In this document: positions 7,989 through 15,636 of the stretch, piece after piece | Layout of the letters: each line of letters starts with the position of its first letter | Position numbering within the stretch: position 1 is the stretch's first letter | Source: Haloplanus sp. HW8-1 | Lineage (GTDB): Archaea > Halobacteriota > Halobacteria > Halobacteriales > Haloferacaceae | Direction: 5' to 3' | NCBI RefSeq assembly: GCF_023703795.1 | Contig: NZ_CP098518.1 | Coordinates: 2,914,001 to 2,978,000 of the forward strand | DNA: 64,000 nt | Position numbers and translations under genes: made by a program | Notes under the pieces: model-generated | Told to the model about the DNA's origin: nothing | Seen by the model: the letters and a program-made list of their open reading frames with translations, nothing else | The model's database searches: none

Positions 7989-8755
7989 GCGGGGAGAACG
8001 TCCGCGGGCGGCGACTCGACGCCGCGGCGGTGACGGCGACGGCCGTGGCCGCCGCGGGCGTGGCCGTCGGCGGCTGGACCCTCGTCGCCGACGCGACCAC
8101 GCGCGCCGCCGCGAACCGCTGGACGGCGATCACGGGAGCGGTGCTGGCCTACGAGGTGGGTTTTCTCGCCCTCCACCTCGACGCCGGCCGACCGGGGGCG
8201 GCCGTCGCCCCGCCGAACCTCGTCACGCTGGGCCGGGGACTGCTGTACGCCGCCACGGCCGGGTTTCTGGTCGTCCCCCCGACCACACCGGCGGTGCGCT
8301 GGGCGCCCGCAGCCTGTTACGGCACCGGCGTCGCCCTCGATTTCGCCGACGGACGCCTGGCGCGACGGACGGGACGGACGACGCCGCTCGGGGCGAAACT
8401 CGATCACGCCTTCGATACGCTCGGATTCCTGGTCGCGCCGCTCGTCGGCGTCGCGTGGGGGCGGCTCCCACCGATCTACCTCTCGCTGTCGGCCGCGCGG
8501 TACGTCTATCTCCTCGGCGTCGGGTGGCGGCGCCGACGCGACCGACCGGTCGGCGACCTTCCCGAGAGCCGGGTGCGACGGCCGCTGGCGGCGCTCCAGA
8601 TGGGCTTTATCACCGTCGCGCTGGCGCCGGTCGTGCCGGCGTCGATCGTTCACCCGGCGAGTCTGGTCGCCCTCGCGCCGTCGCTCGCGACGTTCGTCCG
8701 CGACTACGTCGCCGTCACGGGGCGACTGGGCGAGACGGGCGGCAGTATGAAGTGA
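7985..8755 (+). CDS. CDP-alcohol phosphatidyltransferase family protein
   Basis: A 256-residue polytopic membrane protein with about six hydrophobic segments. It has the exact family motif D119-x2-D122-G123-x2-A126-R127-x8-G136-x3-D140-x3-D144 (DFADGRLARR... then LDHAFD), which binds the CDP-linked donor and two metal ions. Such enzymes join an alcohol to a phosphatidyl or archaetidyl group with loss of CMP. The start ATG overlaps the stop of the oxidoreductase fusion (ATGA). The alcohol substrate is unknown; the context suggests a product of the neighbouring redox enzymes rather than the housekeeping serine, glycerol or inositol phosphates. Confidence 0.88.
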   Translation: MSGENVRGRRLDAAAVTATAVAAAGVAVGGWTLVADATTRAAANRWTAITGAVLAYEVGFLALHLDAGRPGAAVAPPNLVTLGRGLLYAATAGFLVVPPTTPAVRWAPAACYGTGVALDFADGRLARRTGRTTPLGAKLDHAFDTLGFLVAPLVGVAWGRLPPIYLSLSAARYVYLLGVGWRRRRDRPVGDLPESRVRRPLAALQMGFITVALAPVVPASIVHPASLVALAPSLATFVRDYVAVTGRLGETGGSMK

Positions 8756-9831
8756 GCCGCGTCGCTAGAGCGGGCGTGACAGGGAGCGTCGACGACGCGG
8801 ACGAGTCAGGTGCCGTCGTCCCGCCGACCGGCCGGGCGCTGTACTTCACCGGCCCCCGGTCGATCAGCGTCGAACGGGAGTCGGTCAGTGCTCCGGGGCC
8901 CGACGAGGTGCTCGTGGAAACGCGTCTCTCCGCGGTGAGTTCGGGTACCGAACTCTTGATCTATCGGGGGGAGATGCCCCGCGACCTGCCCGCCGACACG
9001 ACGATCGACGCCCTTGACGGCGACCTCTCGTATCCGCTGAAGTACGGCTACGCGACCGTCGGCGACGTAGTGGCCCTGGGCGCGAACGTCGACGAGGCGT
9101 GGCGGGGGCGGCGCGTCTTCGCGTTCAACCCCCACGAGAGCCACTTCGTGGCGGCACCGGCCGACCTCGTGCCGGTGCCGGACGACGTGTCGACGGCGAC
9201 GGCCGCGCTGTTGCCGACGGCGGAGACGGCGACGACGTTCGTCATGGACGGGCGGCCGCGGGTCGGCGAGCGTGTCGTCGTCTTCGGCGCCGGGATGGTC
9301 GGCCTCGTCACGACGAGGGTGCTCTCGTCGTTCCCGCTGGAACGGCTGACGGTCGTCGAACCCGTCGCCCACCGACGGGAGATGGCCACCACCCTCGGCG
9401 CCGACGAGACGCTCCGGCCCGCGGAGGCGGCACGCATCGGCGACCGCGGCGGCCCGCCCGGGGCGGATCTGGCGTACGAACTCTCGGGGTCGCCGGCGAC
9501 GCTCGACGACGCCATCGACGCCGTGGGCTACGACGGCCGGATCGTCGTCGGATCGTGGTACGGGCGCAAGCGCGCCGAGACGGATCTCGGGGGCTTTTTC
9601 CACCGGAACCGGATCGACGTATCGTCGAGTCAGGTGAGCACGCTCGCCCCCGATCTCCGGGGGCGGTGGACGAAAGAGCGCCGACTGGACGTGGCGTGGG
9701 ATCGCCTCCGCGAACTGTCGACCGACCGCCTCGTCACGCACCGCATCGGCCTCGGGAACGCGGCCGAGGCATACCGACTGCTCGACGACGGCCCCGAGAA
9801 CGCGCTCCAGGTGTTGCTCACCTTCGAGTAG
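8752..9831 (+). CDS. BchC-like medium-chain dehydrogenase
   Basis: About 359 residues of the zinc-binding alcohol dehydrogenase superfamily. The Rossmann segment VVVFGAGMVGLVTTRVL is near residue 180, and the N-terminal GroES-like part has the SSGTEL signature of the BchC-type branch. The usual catalytic-zinc cysteine is replaced (SSGTELLIYRGEM), so it may be a zinc-free reductase or dehydrogenase. The start is uncertain: GTG at 8752 gives a 4-nt GTGA overlap with the preceding gene, and GTG at 8776 is the alternative. It belongs to the same tightly packed operon, and its substrate is unknown. Confidence 0.85.
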   Translation: MSRVARAGVTGSVDDADESGAVVPPTGRALYFTGPRSISVERESVSAPGPDEVLVETRLSAVSSGTELLIYRGEMPRDLPADTTIDALDGDLSYPLKYGYATVGDVVALGANVDEAWRGRRVFAFNPHESHFVAAPADLVPVPDDVSTATAALLPTAETATTFVMDGRPRVGERVVVFGAGMVGLVTTRVLSSFPLERLTVVEPVAHRREMATTLGADETLRPAEAARIGDRGGPPGADLAYELSGSPATLDDAIDAVGYDGRIVVGSWYGRKRAETDLGGFFHRNRIDVSSSQVSTLAPDLRGRWTKERRLDVAWDRLRELSTDRLVTHRIGLGNAAEAYRLLDDGPENALQVLLTFE

Positions 9832-9868
9832 GCCGAGCGTATAAGTCGCTGCCCGCCAATCGCCGGAT

Positions 9869-10246
9869 ATGTACCGGCTCTCGGTGTCGCGGGACTTCGT
9901 GGCCCAGCACTTCCTCACGGTCCCCGACCCCGGCCCCGAAGGCGAGGTCCACAGCCACCACTTCGAGGTGGCGGTGCGCTTCGCCGGCCCCGATCTGAAC
10001 GAGCATGGCTACCTCGTCGACATCGACGCGGTCGACGCCGCCCTCGACCGACTGGAAGCCCGGTATCGCGACGCCTTGCTGAACGACTTGCCGGAGTTCG
10101 AGGGCGCGAACCCGAGCGTCGAGCGGTTCGCACGCGTCTTCGGCGACCGGTTCGTCGAGGCCGTCCCGACCGAAGGACCCACGCGCCTGACCGTCCGGAT
10201 GTGGGAAGACGAGGACGCGTGGGCCAGCCACGAGCGAGCGCTCTGA
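9869..10246 (+). CDS. 6-pyruvoyl tetrahydropterin synthase / QueD family protein
   Basis: A 125-residue T-fold protein. It keeps the three zinc histidines: H14 in FVAQHFL and H28 and H30 in VHSHHFEV. It also keeps the family LVDIDAVDAAL strand-helix and the NPSVERFARVF segment. The catalytic cysteine normally four residues before the HxH pair is absent; glutamate occupies that place (E24), with E26 nearby. The protein contains no cysteine at all. A glutamate swap is known in PTPS-III enzymes that make 6-hydroxymethyl-dihydropterin, but the spacing is not identical. It has a 37-bp gap after the dehydrogenase and a stop/start overlap (TGATG) with the methyltransferase. Confidence 0.85.
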   Translation: MYRLSVSRDFVAQHFLTVPDPGPEGEVHSHHFEVAVRFAGPDLNEHGYLVDIDAVDAALDRLEARYRDALLNDLPEFEGANPSVERFARVFGDRFVEAVPTEGPTRLTVRMWEDEDAWASHERAL

Positions 10247-11073
10247 TGGACCACGCGGACGAGCGATATCTGGAGGCGAAACGGGTGGTCGACGACCGGG
10301 CGCTCGACCGGCGGGTACGGGACCGCCTCCTCGACGAACTCCCGCCGACCCCCCGGGTGCTGGAGGCGGGGTGTGGCACCGGTGTCACCGTCCCACGGCT
10401 GGTGGACTGGGGCGTGACCGCCGGCACGTACCGGGGCGTCGACAGCGACCCGGACGTCGTCGAGCGAGCGCGCGACCTGCGGATGGCCGACCTCGACGCC
10501 GACGACGCCGACGACGCCGACTTCCGCGTCGACGATCTGACCGTCCGCTTCGAGGCCGGCGACGCCCTCGACGCGTTCGACGGCGAATGGGCGGACCTCG
10601 TGGTGGCGGGGGCGTTCCTTGATCTCGTCCCCATCGACGACGCACTCGACGCCTTCGCCGGGGCGCTCGGCACCGACGGTCTGGTGTACGCGCCGATCAC
10701 CTTCGACGGGGAGACGATCTTTCAGCCGGACCATCCGGCCGACGACGCCGTCGTCGCGGCGTACCACGACGCCATCGACGACGAACCGGGGCGGGACGTC
10801 CGGGCCGGCCGGCACCTGCTCGACCGCTGTCGGGAACGCGACGGGGACCTGCTGGCGGCCGGGGCGTCGGACTGGATCGTCCACCCGCAGGACGGCGACT
10901 ACGCCGCCGACGAGCGTCACTTCCTCGGGACGATCCTCTCGTTCGTCGAGGCGGCGGTCGAGGGATCGGTCCCGGGTGCCGAGGCGTGGCTCCGGACCCG
11001 CCGGCGACAGCTCGACGCGGGAACGCTGACCTACGTGGCCCACGGGTACGACGTCCTCTATCGGCCCGGCTGA
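10246..11073 (+). CDS. Class I SAM-dependent methyltransferase
   Basis: A 275-residue protein with motif I VLEAGCGTGVTVPRL near residues 38-52, an acidic post-I loop (GVDSDPDVVERA) and a motif IV region (ADLVVAGAFLDLVP). The start ATG shares one base with the stop of the PTPS-like gene, so it is the last gene of the operon. The family is broad, covering small molecules, lipids and quinones. Here it probably modifies the unknown product of the cluster. The C-terminal half has no similarity I recognise and may be the substrate-binding part. Confidence 0.85.
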   Translation: MDHADERYLEAKRVVDDRALDRRVRDRLLDELPPTPRVLEAGCGTGVTVPRLVDWGVTAGTYRGVDSDPDVVERARDLRMADLDADDADDADFRVDDLTVRFEAGDALDAFDGEWADLVVAGAFLDLVPIDDALDAFAGALGTDGLVYAPITFDGETIFQPDHPADDAVVAAYHDAIDDEPGRDVRAGRHLLDRCRERDGDLLAAGASDWIVHPQDGDYAADERHFLGTILSFVEAAVEGSVPGAEAWLRTRRRQLDAGTLTYVAHGYDVLYRPG

Positions 11074-11105
11074 GCCACGGCCGTCCGGCGCGAGGCGGGC
11101 GGGGG

Positions 11106-11471
11106 CTACGCTTCCCGGCGGTAGAGCACGACGAGGACCGCGATCAGCCCGGCCTGGACGATCTTGTCGGCGATGCCGCCCGGACCGAGGACGTCCGGCC
11201 AGTTCAGATAGAAATAGAGGACGATCTGCACGCCGGTAAACGGGATGCCGACGAGATAGAGCAGGCGGCGGCGGTAATCGAGGCGGAGAAGCAAGATGGC
11301 GACGAAGAAGGCGACGCCAGCGAGGACGAAACTGATGCCCTGGAGGGTGTCGATAGCGAGGACGCCGAAATAGAGGTGGACGATCCCCGTGATCGCCGCC
11401 AGCGCGATGCCGAGCCAGTGGAGTCGGGTGAGCGACGCCGTATCGAGGGTGGATTCGGACGTGGATGACAT
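11106..11471 (-). CDS. Four-helix membrane protein, haloarchaeal family
   Basis: A 121-residue protein with four predicted transmembrane segments (LGIALAAITGIVHLYFGVLA, GISFVLAGVAFFVAILLL, LLYLVGIPFTGVQIVLYFYL, and IVQAGLIAVLVVLY). The start is set at the ATG MSSTSES because a TATA-like ATTTAGG lies about 30 nt upstream; a GTG two codons earlier is possible. It resembles small DUF membrane proteins common in haloarchaea. No catalytic motif is visible and the function is unknown. It is divergent from the GT2 gene. Confidence 0.8.
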   Translation of the reverse strand: MSSTSESTLDTASLTRLHWLGIALAAITGIVHLYFGVLAIDTLQGISFVLAGVAFFVAILLLRLDYRRRLLYLVGIPFTGVQIVLYFYLNWPDVLGPGGIADKIVQAGLIAVLVVLYRREA

Positions 11472-11497
11472 TCCCACGCGCAGTAGGGAGCGAGCGA

Positions 11498-11524
11498 CCT
11501 AAATCGTCGGGTCGGAGATTTATG
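11498..11524. promoter_or_regulatory. Divergent promoter pair
   Basis: CCTAAAT (11498-11504, read as ATTTAGG leftward) serves the membrane protein at 11471, and ATTTATG (11518-11524) serves the GT2 gene whose ATG is at 11549. Both sit about 28-30 nt from their starts, as expected for leaderless mRNAs. Confidence 0.6.
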
Positions 11525-11548
11525 CACCGCCGGATCGTTCACGGGGGT

Positions 11549-12271
11549 ATGGGCGTCGAGTACGTTCGACGGGCGACCGATCCGGCGGTGTCGGTCGTCG
11601 TGCCGTCGGTCCCGACGTACGATCACGACCCGACGATGGCGTGTCTCCAGGCCCAGACGTTCGACGACCCCTACGAGATCCTCCTCGTCGACGACGGGAC
11701 GGTGGACCGGTCGACGGCGCGCAACCGGGGATTGGAAGCGGCATCGGCGGACGTGGTCGCGCTCACCGACGACGACACCAGGCCCCCGGCGGACTGGCTG
11801 GCGACGGCACGCGCGGCCTTCGAGGCGGATCCGGACCTGATCTGTCTGGAGGGGCCGATCTACGGGGGCTGTCGCAGTTTCGGCCCCCGGCACTACGTGG
11901 GGTGTAACCTCGCGGTCCGGCGGGCGGCCGCCCTCGACGTCGGCGGCTTCCGTTCGGCGTTCTCGGAGTGGCGCGAGGACGTGGAGTTCGGGTGGCGGAT
12001 GGAGGCGGAGGCGACGGGGCGCTGCCGGTTCGAGGAGTCGTTCCGGATGTGTCATCCATCGGTACCGCGGACGGCGTTCGATCCGGCACTGGAGCGGCGA
12101 CTGAAACGGGAGTATCCGGACCGCTACGACGAGGTGATGGACGCGACGGTGGGCCGACGCCTCTACCGTCGGGCGAGGGCCGTGGGACTCACCCAGCCGA
12201 TCCAGCGGATTGGAAACGCACTCCGGCGGCGGCTGCGGGGGAAATGTTCCGCGGCGGAACGCGTCGAGTGA
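11549..12271 (+). CDS. Glycosyltransferase family 2
   Basis: A 240-residue GT-A fold enzyme with the SVVVPSVPTYD opening strand, an ILLVDDGT nucleotide-binding turn near residues 40-50, an ALTDDDTRPP acidic metal-binding triad near residue 70, and a W-R-E-D-VEFGWRM acceptor motif near 140-150. Family members add sugars to lipids or polysaccharides. The C-terminus is basic (RRLRGK), with no obvious transmembrane anchor. The ATG at 11549 is chosen over 11522 from the TATA box spacing. It ends 20 bp before the convergent MFS gene. Confidence 0.85.
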   Translation: MGVEYVRRATDPAVSVVVPSVPTYDHDPTMACLQAQTFDDPYEILLVDDGTVDRSTARNRGLEAASADVVALTDDDTRPPADWLATARAAFEADPDLICLEGPIYGGCRSFGPRHYVGCNLAVRRAAALDVGGFRSAFSEWREDVEFGWRMEAEATGRCRFEESFRMCHPSVPRTAFDPALERRLKREYPDRYDEVMDATVGRRLYRRARAVGLTQPIQRIGNALRRRLRGKCSAAERVE

Positions 12272-12290
12272 CGACGACAGCGCCGGGTCC

Positions 12291-13496
12291 CTATCGACGC
12301 AGAGACAGGTAGACGGCGCCGCCGGCGAGCATCGCGCCGAGGCCGGCAGCGACCAGGAGGGCGCGGTAGCCGACGAGCGACGACCCGAACGCGAGTCCCG
12401 CGGTGGCGGTGAACCCGACCGGGCCGAGGGTCTGTCCGAGTCGCAACACGCTCGTTCGCATCCCCATCACGCCGGCGCGGAGGTCGTCGTCGACGAGGGT
12501 GACGACCGCGGTGTCGATGGAGGGCATCACGACGCCGAAGCCGACGCCGAAGATCAAAAGCGACGCGCCGACGGCGAGCGGTGACGGGGAGAGCCGAACG
12601 GCCAGCAGTCCCACGCCGTAGGCGACGAAGCCGAGGGCGACGAGTTCCGGTGCGGACCGACGTGTCGAGAGCCGGCCGTACTGCGAGGAGACGGCCGCAC
12701 TGGCGAGTGCGACGGCCGACAGGACGGCGCCGATCCGGCCGGCGCCGAGGCCGAACGCGTCGCTCAGGAGGAGCGGGAGGACGGTGAGGACGGCGCCGTA
12801 GAAGATGAAGAAGGCGAGAAAGAGCGCGAGGAAGATAGCGAGCGCCTGCGGCAGGACGGCGACCGCCCGGAGGCGGCCGAGGTAGGTGCGCACGTCCGTC
12901 GAGCGGGCGGCGGTCGGTTCGCGCAGCGCCACGGTCGCGAACAGGCCGACGACGGCGCCGACGCCGAAAAAGAGGAAGGGCGCCGACCAGCGGATCCCCG
13001 CGAGCGCGCCGCCGAGAAGCGGGTAAAACGCCGCGCCGGTGCCGATGGTGCTCCCGTTCAACCCCATCACGGCGTCGCGGCGGCGACCCTCGTACACGTC
13101 GCCGATCAGCGTCACCGCGAGCGTGACGAGCGCGCTCGCGCCCACCCCCTGGAGGAGACGGAGGACGATCACCTCGGTGAAGGTGCGGGCGAAGGCGACG
13201 CCCGTCCCCGTGACGGCGAACAGAAAGAGGAGTGGGACGATCACGCGCCGGCGCCCGATCCGGTCGGCCGCGAGGCCGACGAAGGGCGTCACGACGACGC
13301 CCGGCAGGGTGTAGGCCGTGATGACCAGGCCGACCTGGGCGTCTGAGACGCCGAAGACCGGGCGCAGGTCGGGCAGGACCGGACTGACCAGCGAGACGCC
13401 CATCACCCCCATCAGCGAACACGACAGGACGACGTAGAGCGTCCGCGACCGCCACGGAACGAGCGCCAGCCCCCGGTCCCCGTCGAGGTCGGACAC
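12291..13496 (-). CDS. MFS transporter (DHA1-like)
   Basis: A 401-residue polytopic protein with about 12 hydrophobic helices. Loop 2-3 carries the MFS signature GLAADRIGRRRVIVPL near residues 75-92, and helix 4-5 has the LLQGVGASAL segment typical of drug:H+ antiporters. These export small lipophilic compounds with the proton gradient; the real substrate cannot be read from sequence. It is a single gene, converging with the GT2 gene. Some haloarchaeal relatives are annotated as multidrug exporters. Confidence 0.85.
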   Translation of the reverse strand: MSDLDGDRGLALVPWRSRTLYVVLSCSLMGVMGVSLVSPVLPDLRPVFGVSDAQVGLVITAYTLPGVVVTPFVGLAADRIGRRRVIVPLLFLFAVTGTGVAFARTFTEVIVLRLLQGVGASALVTLAVTLIGDVYEGRRRDAVMGLNGSTIGTGAAFYPLLGGALAGIRWSAPFLFFGVGAVVGLFATVALREPTAARSTDVRTYLGRLRAVAVLPQALAIFLALFLAFFIFYGAVLTVLPLLLSDAFGLGAGRIGAVLSAVALASAAVSSQYGRLSTRRSAPELVALGFVAYGVGLLAVRLSPSPLAVGASLLIFGVGFGVVMPSIDTAVVTLVDDDLRAGVMGMRTSVLRLGQTLGPVGFTATAGLAFGSSLVGYRALLVAAGLGAMLAGGAVYLSLRR

Positions 13497-13547
13497 GACG
13501 GGAGGTGACGCGGCGGGCTTGTTACCGTTGCGTTCGCGGCAGCCGAT

Positions 13548-13937
13548 CTAGAACTGCTCGGCGGTGTCGATGCCGATGACCACCCCCGCCTCGTCCGGGG
13601 AGAAGCGGTCGTCCGCGCCGACGGACGCGGCAAAGAGGAGTCGCGCCTGCTCGGTGTGGGCGAGGCGAACGGCCGCCGCCGTCGCCTCGCCGAAGTCGAA
13701 GTCGTCGATCAGCGTCGCCCACTCGTCGCGGTCGATCCGGTACGCCCGCGTCCCGTCGACGGTGACGTAGTCCGCGGTCCGCTCGAACGCCGCGTGGCGC
13801 CCCAGCAACTCCGCGTTGAGCGCGAGTAGGGCGTCGGCGATGGCGGACGGCTCGGGATCGACCCCCTCGGCCACCCGTTCGACGACCGTCCCGGTGATCG
13901 GTGCTTCGCCGGTCTCCACCGTCGCGTCGTTCGTCAT
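13548..13937 (-). CDS. Uncharacterised haloarchaeal protein
   Basis: A 129-residue acidic soluble protein starting MTNDATVETGEAPITGTVV. It has a helical middle (SAIADALLALNAELLGRHAAFE) and a C-terminal alpha/beta part ending GVVIGIDTAEQF. There are no cysteines, membrane segments or nucleotide-binding motifs. It lies alone 51 bp upstream of the MFS gene on the same strand and could share its transcript. No family was recognised. Confidence 0.72.
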   Translation of the reverse strand: MTNDATVETGEAPITGTVVERVAEGVDPEPSAIADALLALNAELLGRHAAFERTADYVTVDGTRAYRIDRDEWATLIDDFDFGEATAAAVRLAHTEQARLLFAASVGADDRFSPDEAGVVIGIDTAEQF

Positions 13938-14052
13938 ATGTCAACTATTCACAGTGCTCGACCTTCGATCTTTTGGGCCGGGGCCGAACGTTGATGCGGG
14001 ATGGGGTGGTAGGACGGGACGGGCACGGATCGATGGAACGCCCGGGACCCAG

Positions 14053-14721
14053 ATGACGAACCTTCGAGCCGACTCCCTCCGGTACGAGATCGACGGCGAC
14101 CGCATCGTCGACGACGTGTCGCTCGACGTCGCGAGCGGCGAGACGATCGCCATCGTCGGCCCCTCGGGTGCGGGGAAATCGACGTTTCTCCGCCTACTCA
14201 ACCGACTGGACGAACCGACCGCGGGGACCGTCTACCTCGACGACACCGACTACCGGACGCTGGCGCCGGCGACGCTGCGAAAGCGGGTGGGGCTGGTGCC
14301 CCAGCAGCCGGCGCTGCGGAACGGGACCGTCCGCGAGAACGTCACCATCGGGCCGCGACTCCGCGGGGAGTCGGTCGCCGAGGAGCGTCTGACCGCGCTG
14401 CTCGCGGACGTCGGCCTGTCGGGCTACGCCGACCGGAAGACGGGCGACCTGTCGGGCGGGGAGGCCCAGCGGGTCGCCATCGCGCGGACGGTCGCCAACG
14501 ATCCCGACGTGTTCCTGCTCGACGAACCGACGGCGAGCCTCGACAGCGAGGCCGAAGCGGCGATCGAGCGACTGGTGGCCGAGCTACTTGCTACGGGCGA
14601 GCGGACGGTCGTCCTCGTGACACACGACGAGCGACAGGCCGAGCGCCTGGCCGACCGGGTGGCTCGCTTCGCCGACAGTCGGATCGTCGAAGTGGGGACA
14701 CCGAGGGAGGTGATCGCGTGA
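14053..14721 (+). CDS. ABC transporter ATP-binding protein (FetA/YbbL-like)
   Basis: A 222-residue ATPase with Walker A GPSGAGKST near residues 36-44, Q-loop LVPQQPALRNG, signature LSGGEAQRVA near residue 134, Walker B VFLLDEPTASLD and H-loop VTHDERQ. The ATG overlaps no earlier gene. The downstream permease belongs to the FetB/UPF0014 family, so the pair matches the FetAB type. E. coli FetAB is implicated in iron export and peroxide resistance; the substrate here is inferred from that family. Permease and ATPase are coupled by a 4-nt overlap. Confidence 0.9.
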   Translation: MTNLRADSLRYEIDGDRIVDDVSLDVASGETIAIVGPSGAGKSTFLRLLNRLDEPTAGTVYLDDTDYRTLAPATLRKRVGLVPQQPALRNGTVRENVTIGPRLRGESVAEERLTALLADVGLSGYADRKTGDLSGGEAQRVAIARTVANDPDVFLLDEPTASLDSEAEAAIERLVAELLATGERTVVLVTHDERQAERLADRVARFADSRIVEVGTPREVIA

Positions 14722-15563
14722 TCGCCCTCCCCGACCGACTGGCCGATCCGGTCGTCGTCCGTGGCCTCGGCCAGGTGGCCGCCGCGACGGCGCTCGCGGC
14801 GGTCGTCATCGCCATCTCGTCGCTCCGGGACCTGGGGCTGGAGCGGGAACTCGGCGGCTCCTTCGCCCGGGGGTTCGTCCAGGTGCTCGCGATGGGCGCG
14901 CTCATCGGCGCGCTCTTTGCCATCCCGCTGGCCTACTCGGGGGTCCTGCTCGCCGCGATGGTCTGTTATGCCGCCTGGGAGTCGCGCAAGCGCGGCGACG
15001 GCGTCCCCAGGGCCTTCCGCATCTCCGTCGTCTCCCTCGCGCTCGGATCGGGGGTCGTCATCGTGACGATGGTGGCCGCGGGCGCCATCGAGCGGACGGT
15101 TCGGAACCTGGTCCCGGTCGGCGGCATGATCATCGCGAACGCGATGAAGACGAACTCGCTCACGCTCGATCGCTTCCAGGGCGAGGTGGAGTCGAACCGG
15201 GCGGAGATCGAGGCCGTCCTTGCGCTCGGCGTCCCCCCCGAACGGGCCGTCTCGGAGTTCGTCACGGAGTCGGTGCGGGCGTCGCTCATCCCCGTCGTCG
15301 ACGCGATGCGGACGCTCGGGCTGGTGTACATCCCGGGGATGATGGCGGGGATGATCCTCGGCGGCGCGAACCCCATCTACGCCGCCGAGTACCAGTTCGT
15401 CATCATGGGGATGATCTTCGCCGCCGGGGGCCTGACCAGCATGACGACCAGCCTCCTGCTCTCGCGGGCGGCCTTCACCGACGCCGCACAGCTCCGGCCG
15501 TTCGACCCCGTCGATCGGACCCTGCTCGGGACGCTACGGGCGGCCCTGAACAGGGAGGGATGA
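14718..15563 (+). CDS. fetB: ABC transporter permease, FetB (UPF0014) family
   Basis: A 281-residue membrane protein with about seven hydrophobic helices. It carries the family stretch VPVGGMIIANAMKTNSL in the middle, followed by the cytosolic helix EAVLALGVPPERAV that contacts the ATPase, and GMMAGMILGGANPIYAAEYQ near the C-terminus. The GTG start overlaps the TGA of the ATPase gene (GTGA). It probably exports iron or another metal with its partner. A glutathione-like substrate has also been proposed for related bacterial systems, so the substrate stays open. Confidence 0.88.
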   Translation: MIALPDRLADPVVVRGLGQVAAATALAAVVIAISSLRDLGLERELGGSFARGFVQVLAMGALIGALFAIPLAYSGVLLAAMVCYAAWESRKRGDGVPRAFRISVVSLALGSGVVIVTMVAAGAIERTVRNLVPVGGMIIANAMKTNSLTLDRFQGEVESNRAEIEAVLALGVPPERAVSEFVTESVRASLIPVVDAMRTLGLVYIPGMMAGMILGGANPIYAAEYQFVIMGMIFAAGGLTSMTTSLLLSRAAFTDAAQLRPFDPVDRTLLGTLRAALNREG

Positions 15564-15597
15564 GCCGCCTCGCGGCCGGGACCGTCGATCTGGAAGA

Positions 15598-15604
15598 CTT
15601 ATAC
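15598..15604 (+). promoter_or_regulatory. TATA box for the receiver-GAF-PAS gene
   Basis: CTTATAC about 36 nt before the ATG at 15637, implying a transcript with a leader of roughly ten bases or less. Confidence 0.5.
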
Positions 15605-15636
15605 GACTACACGCCAACCGGACCCTAGAGGCTTCG

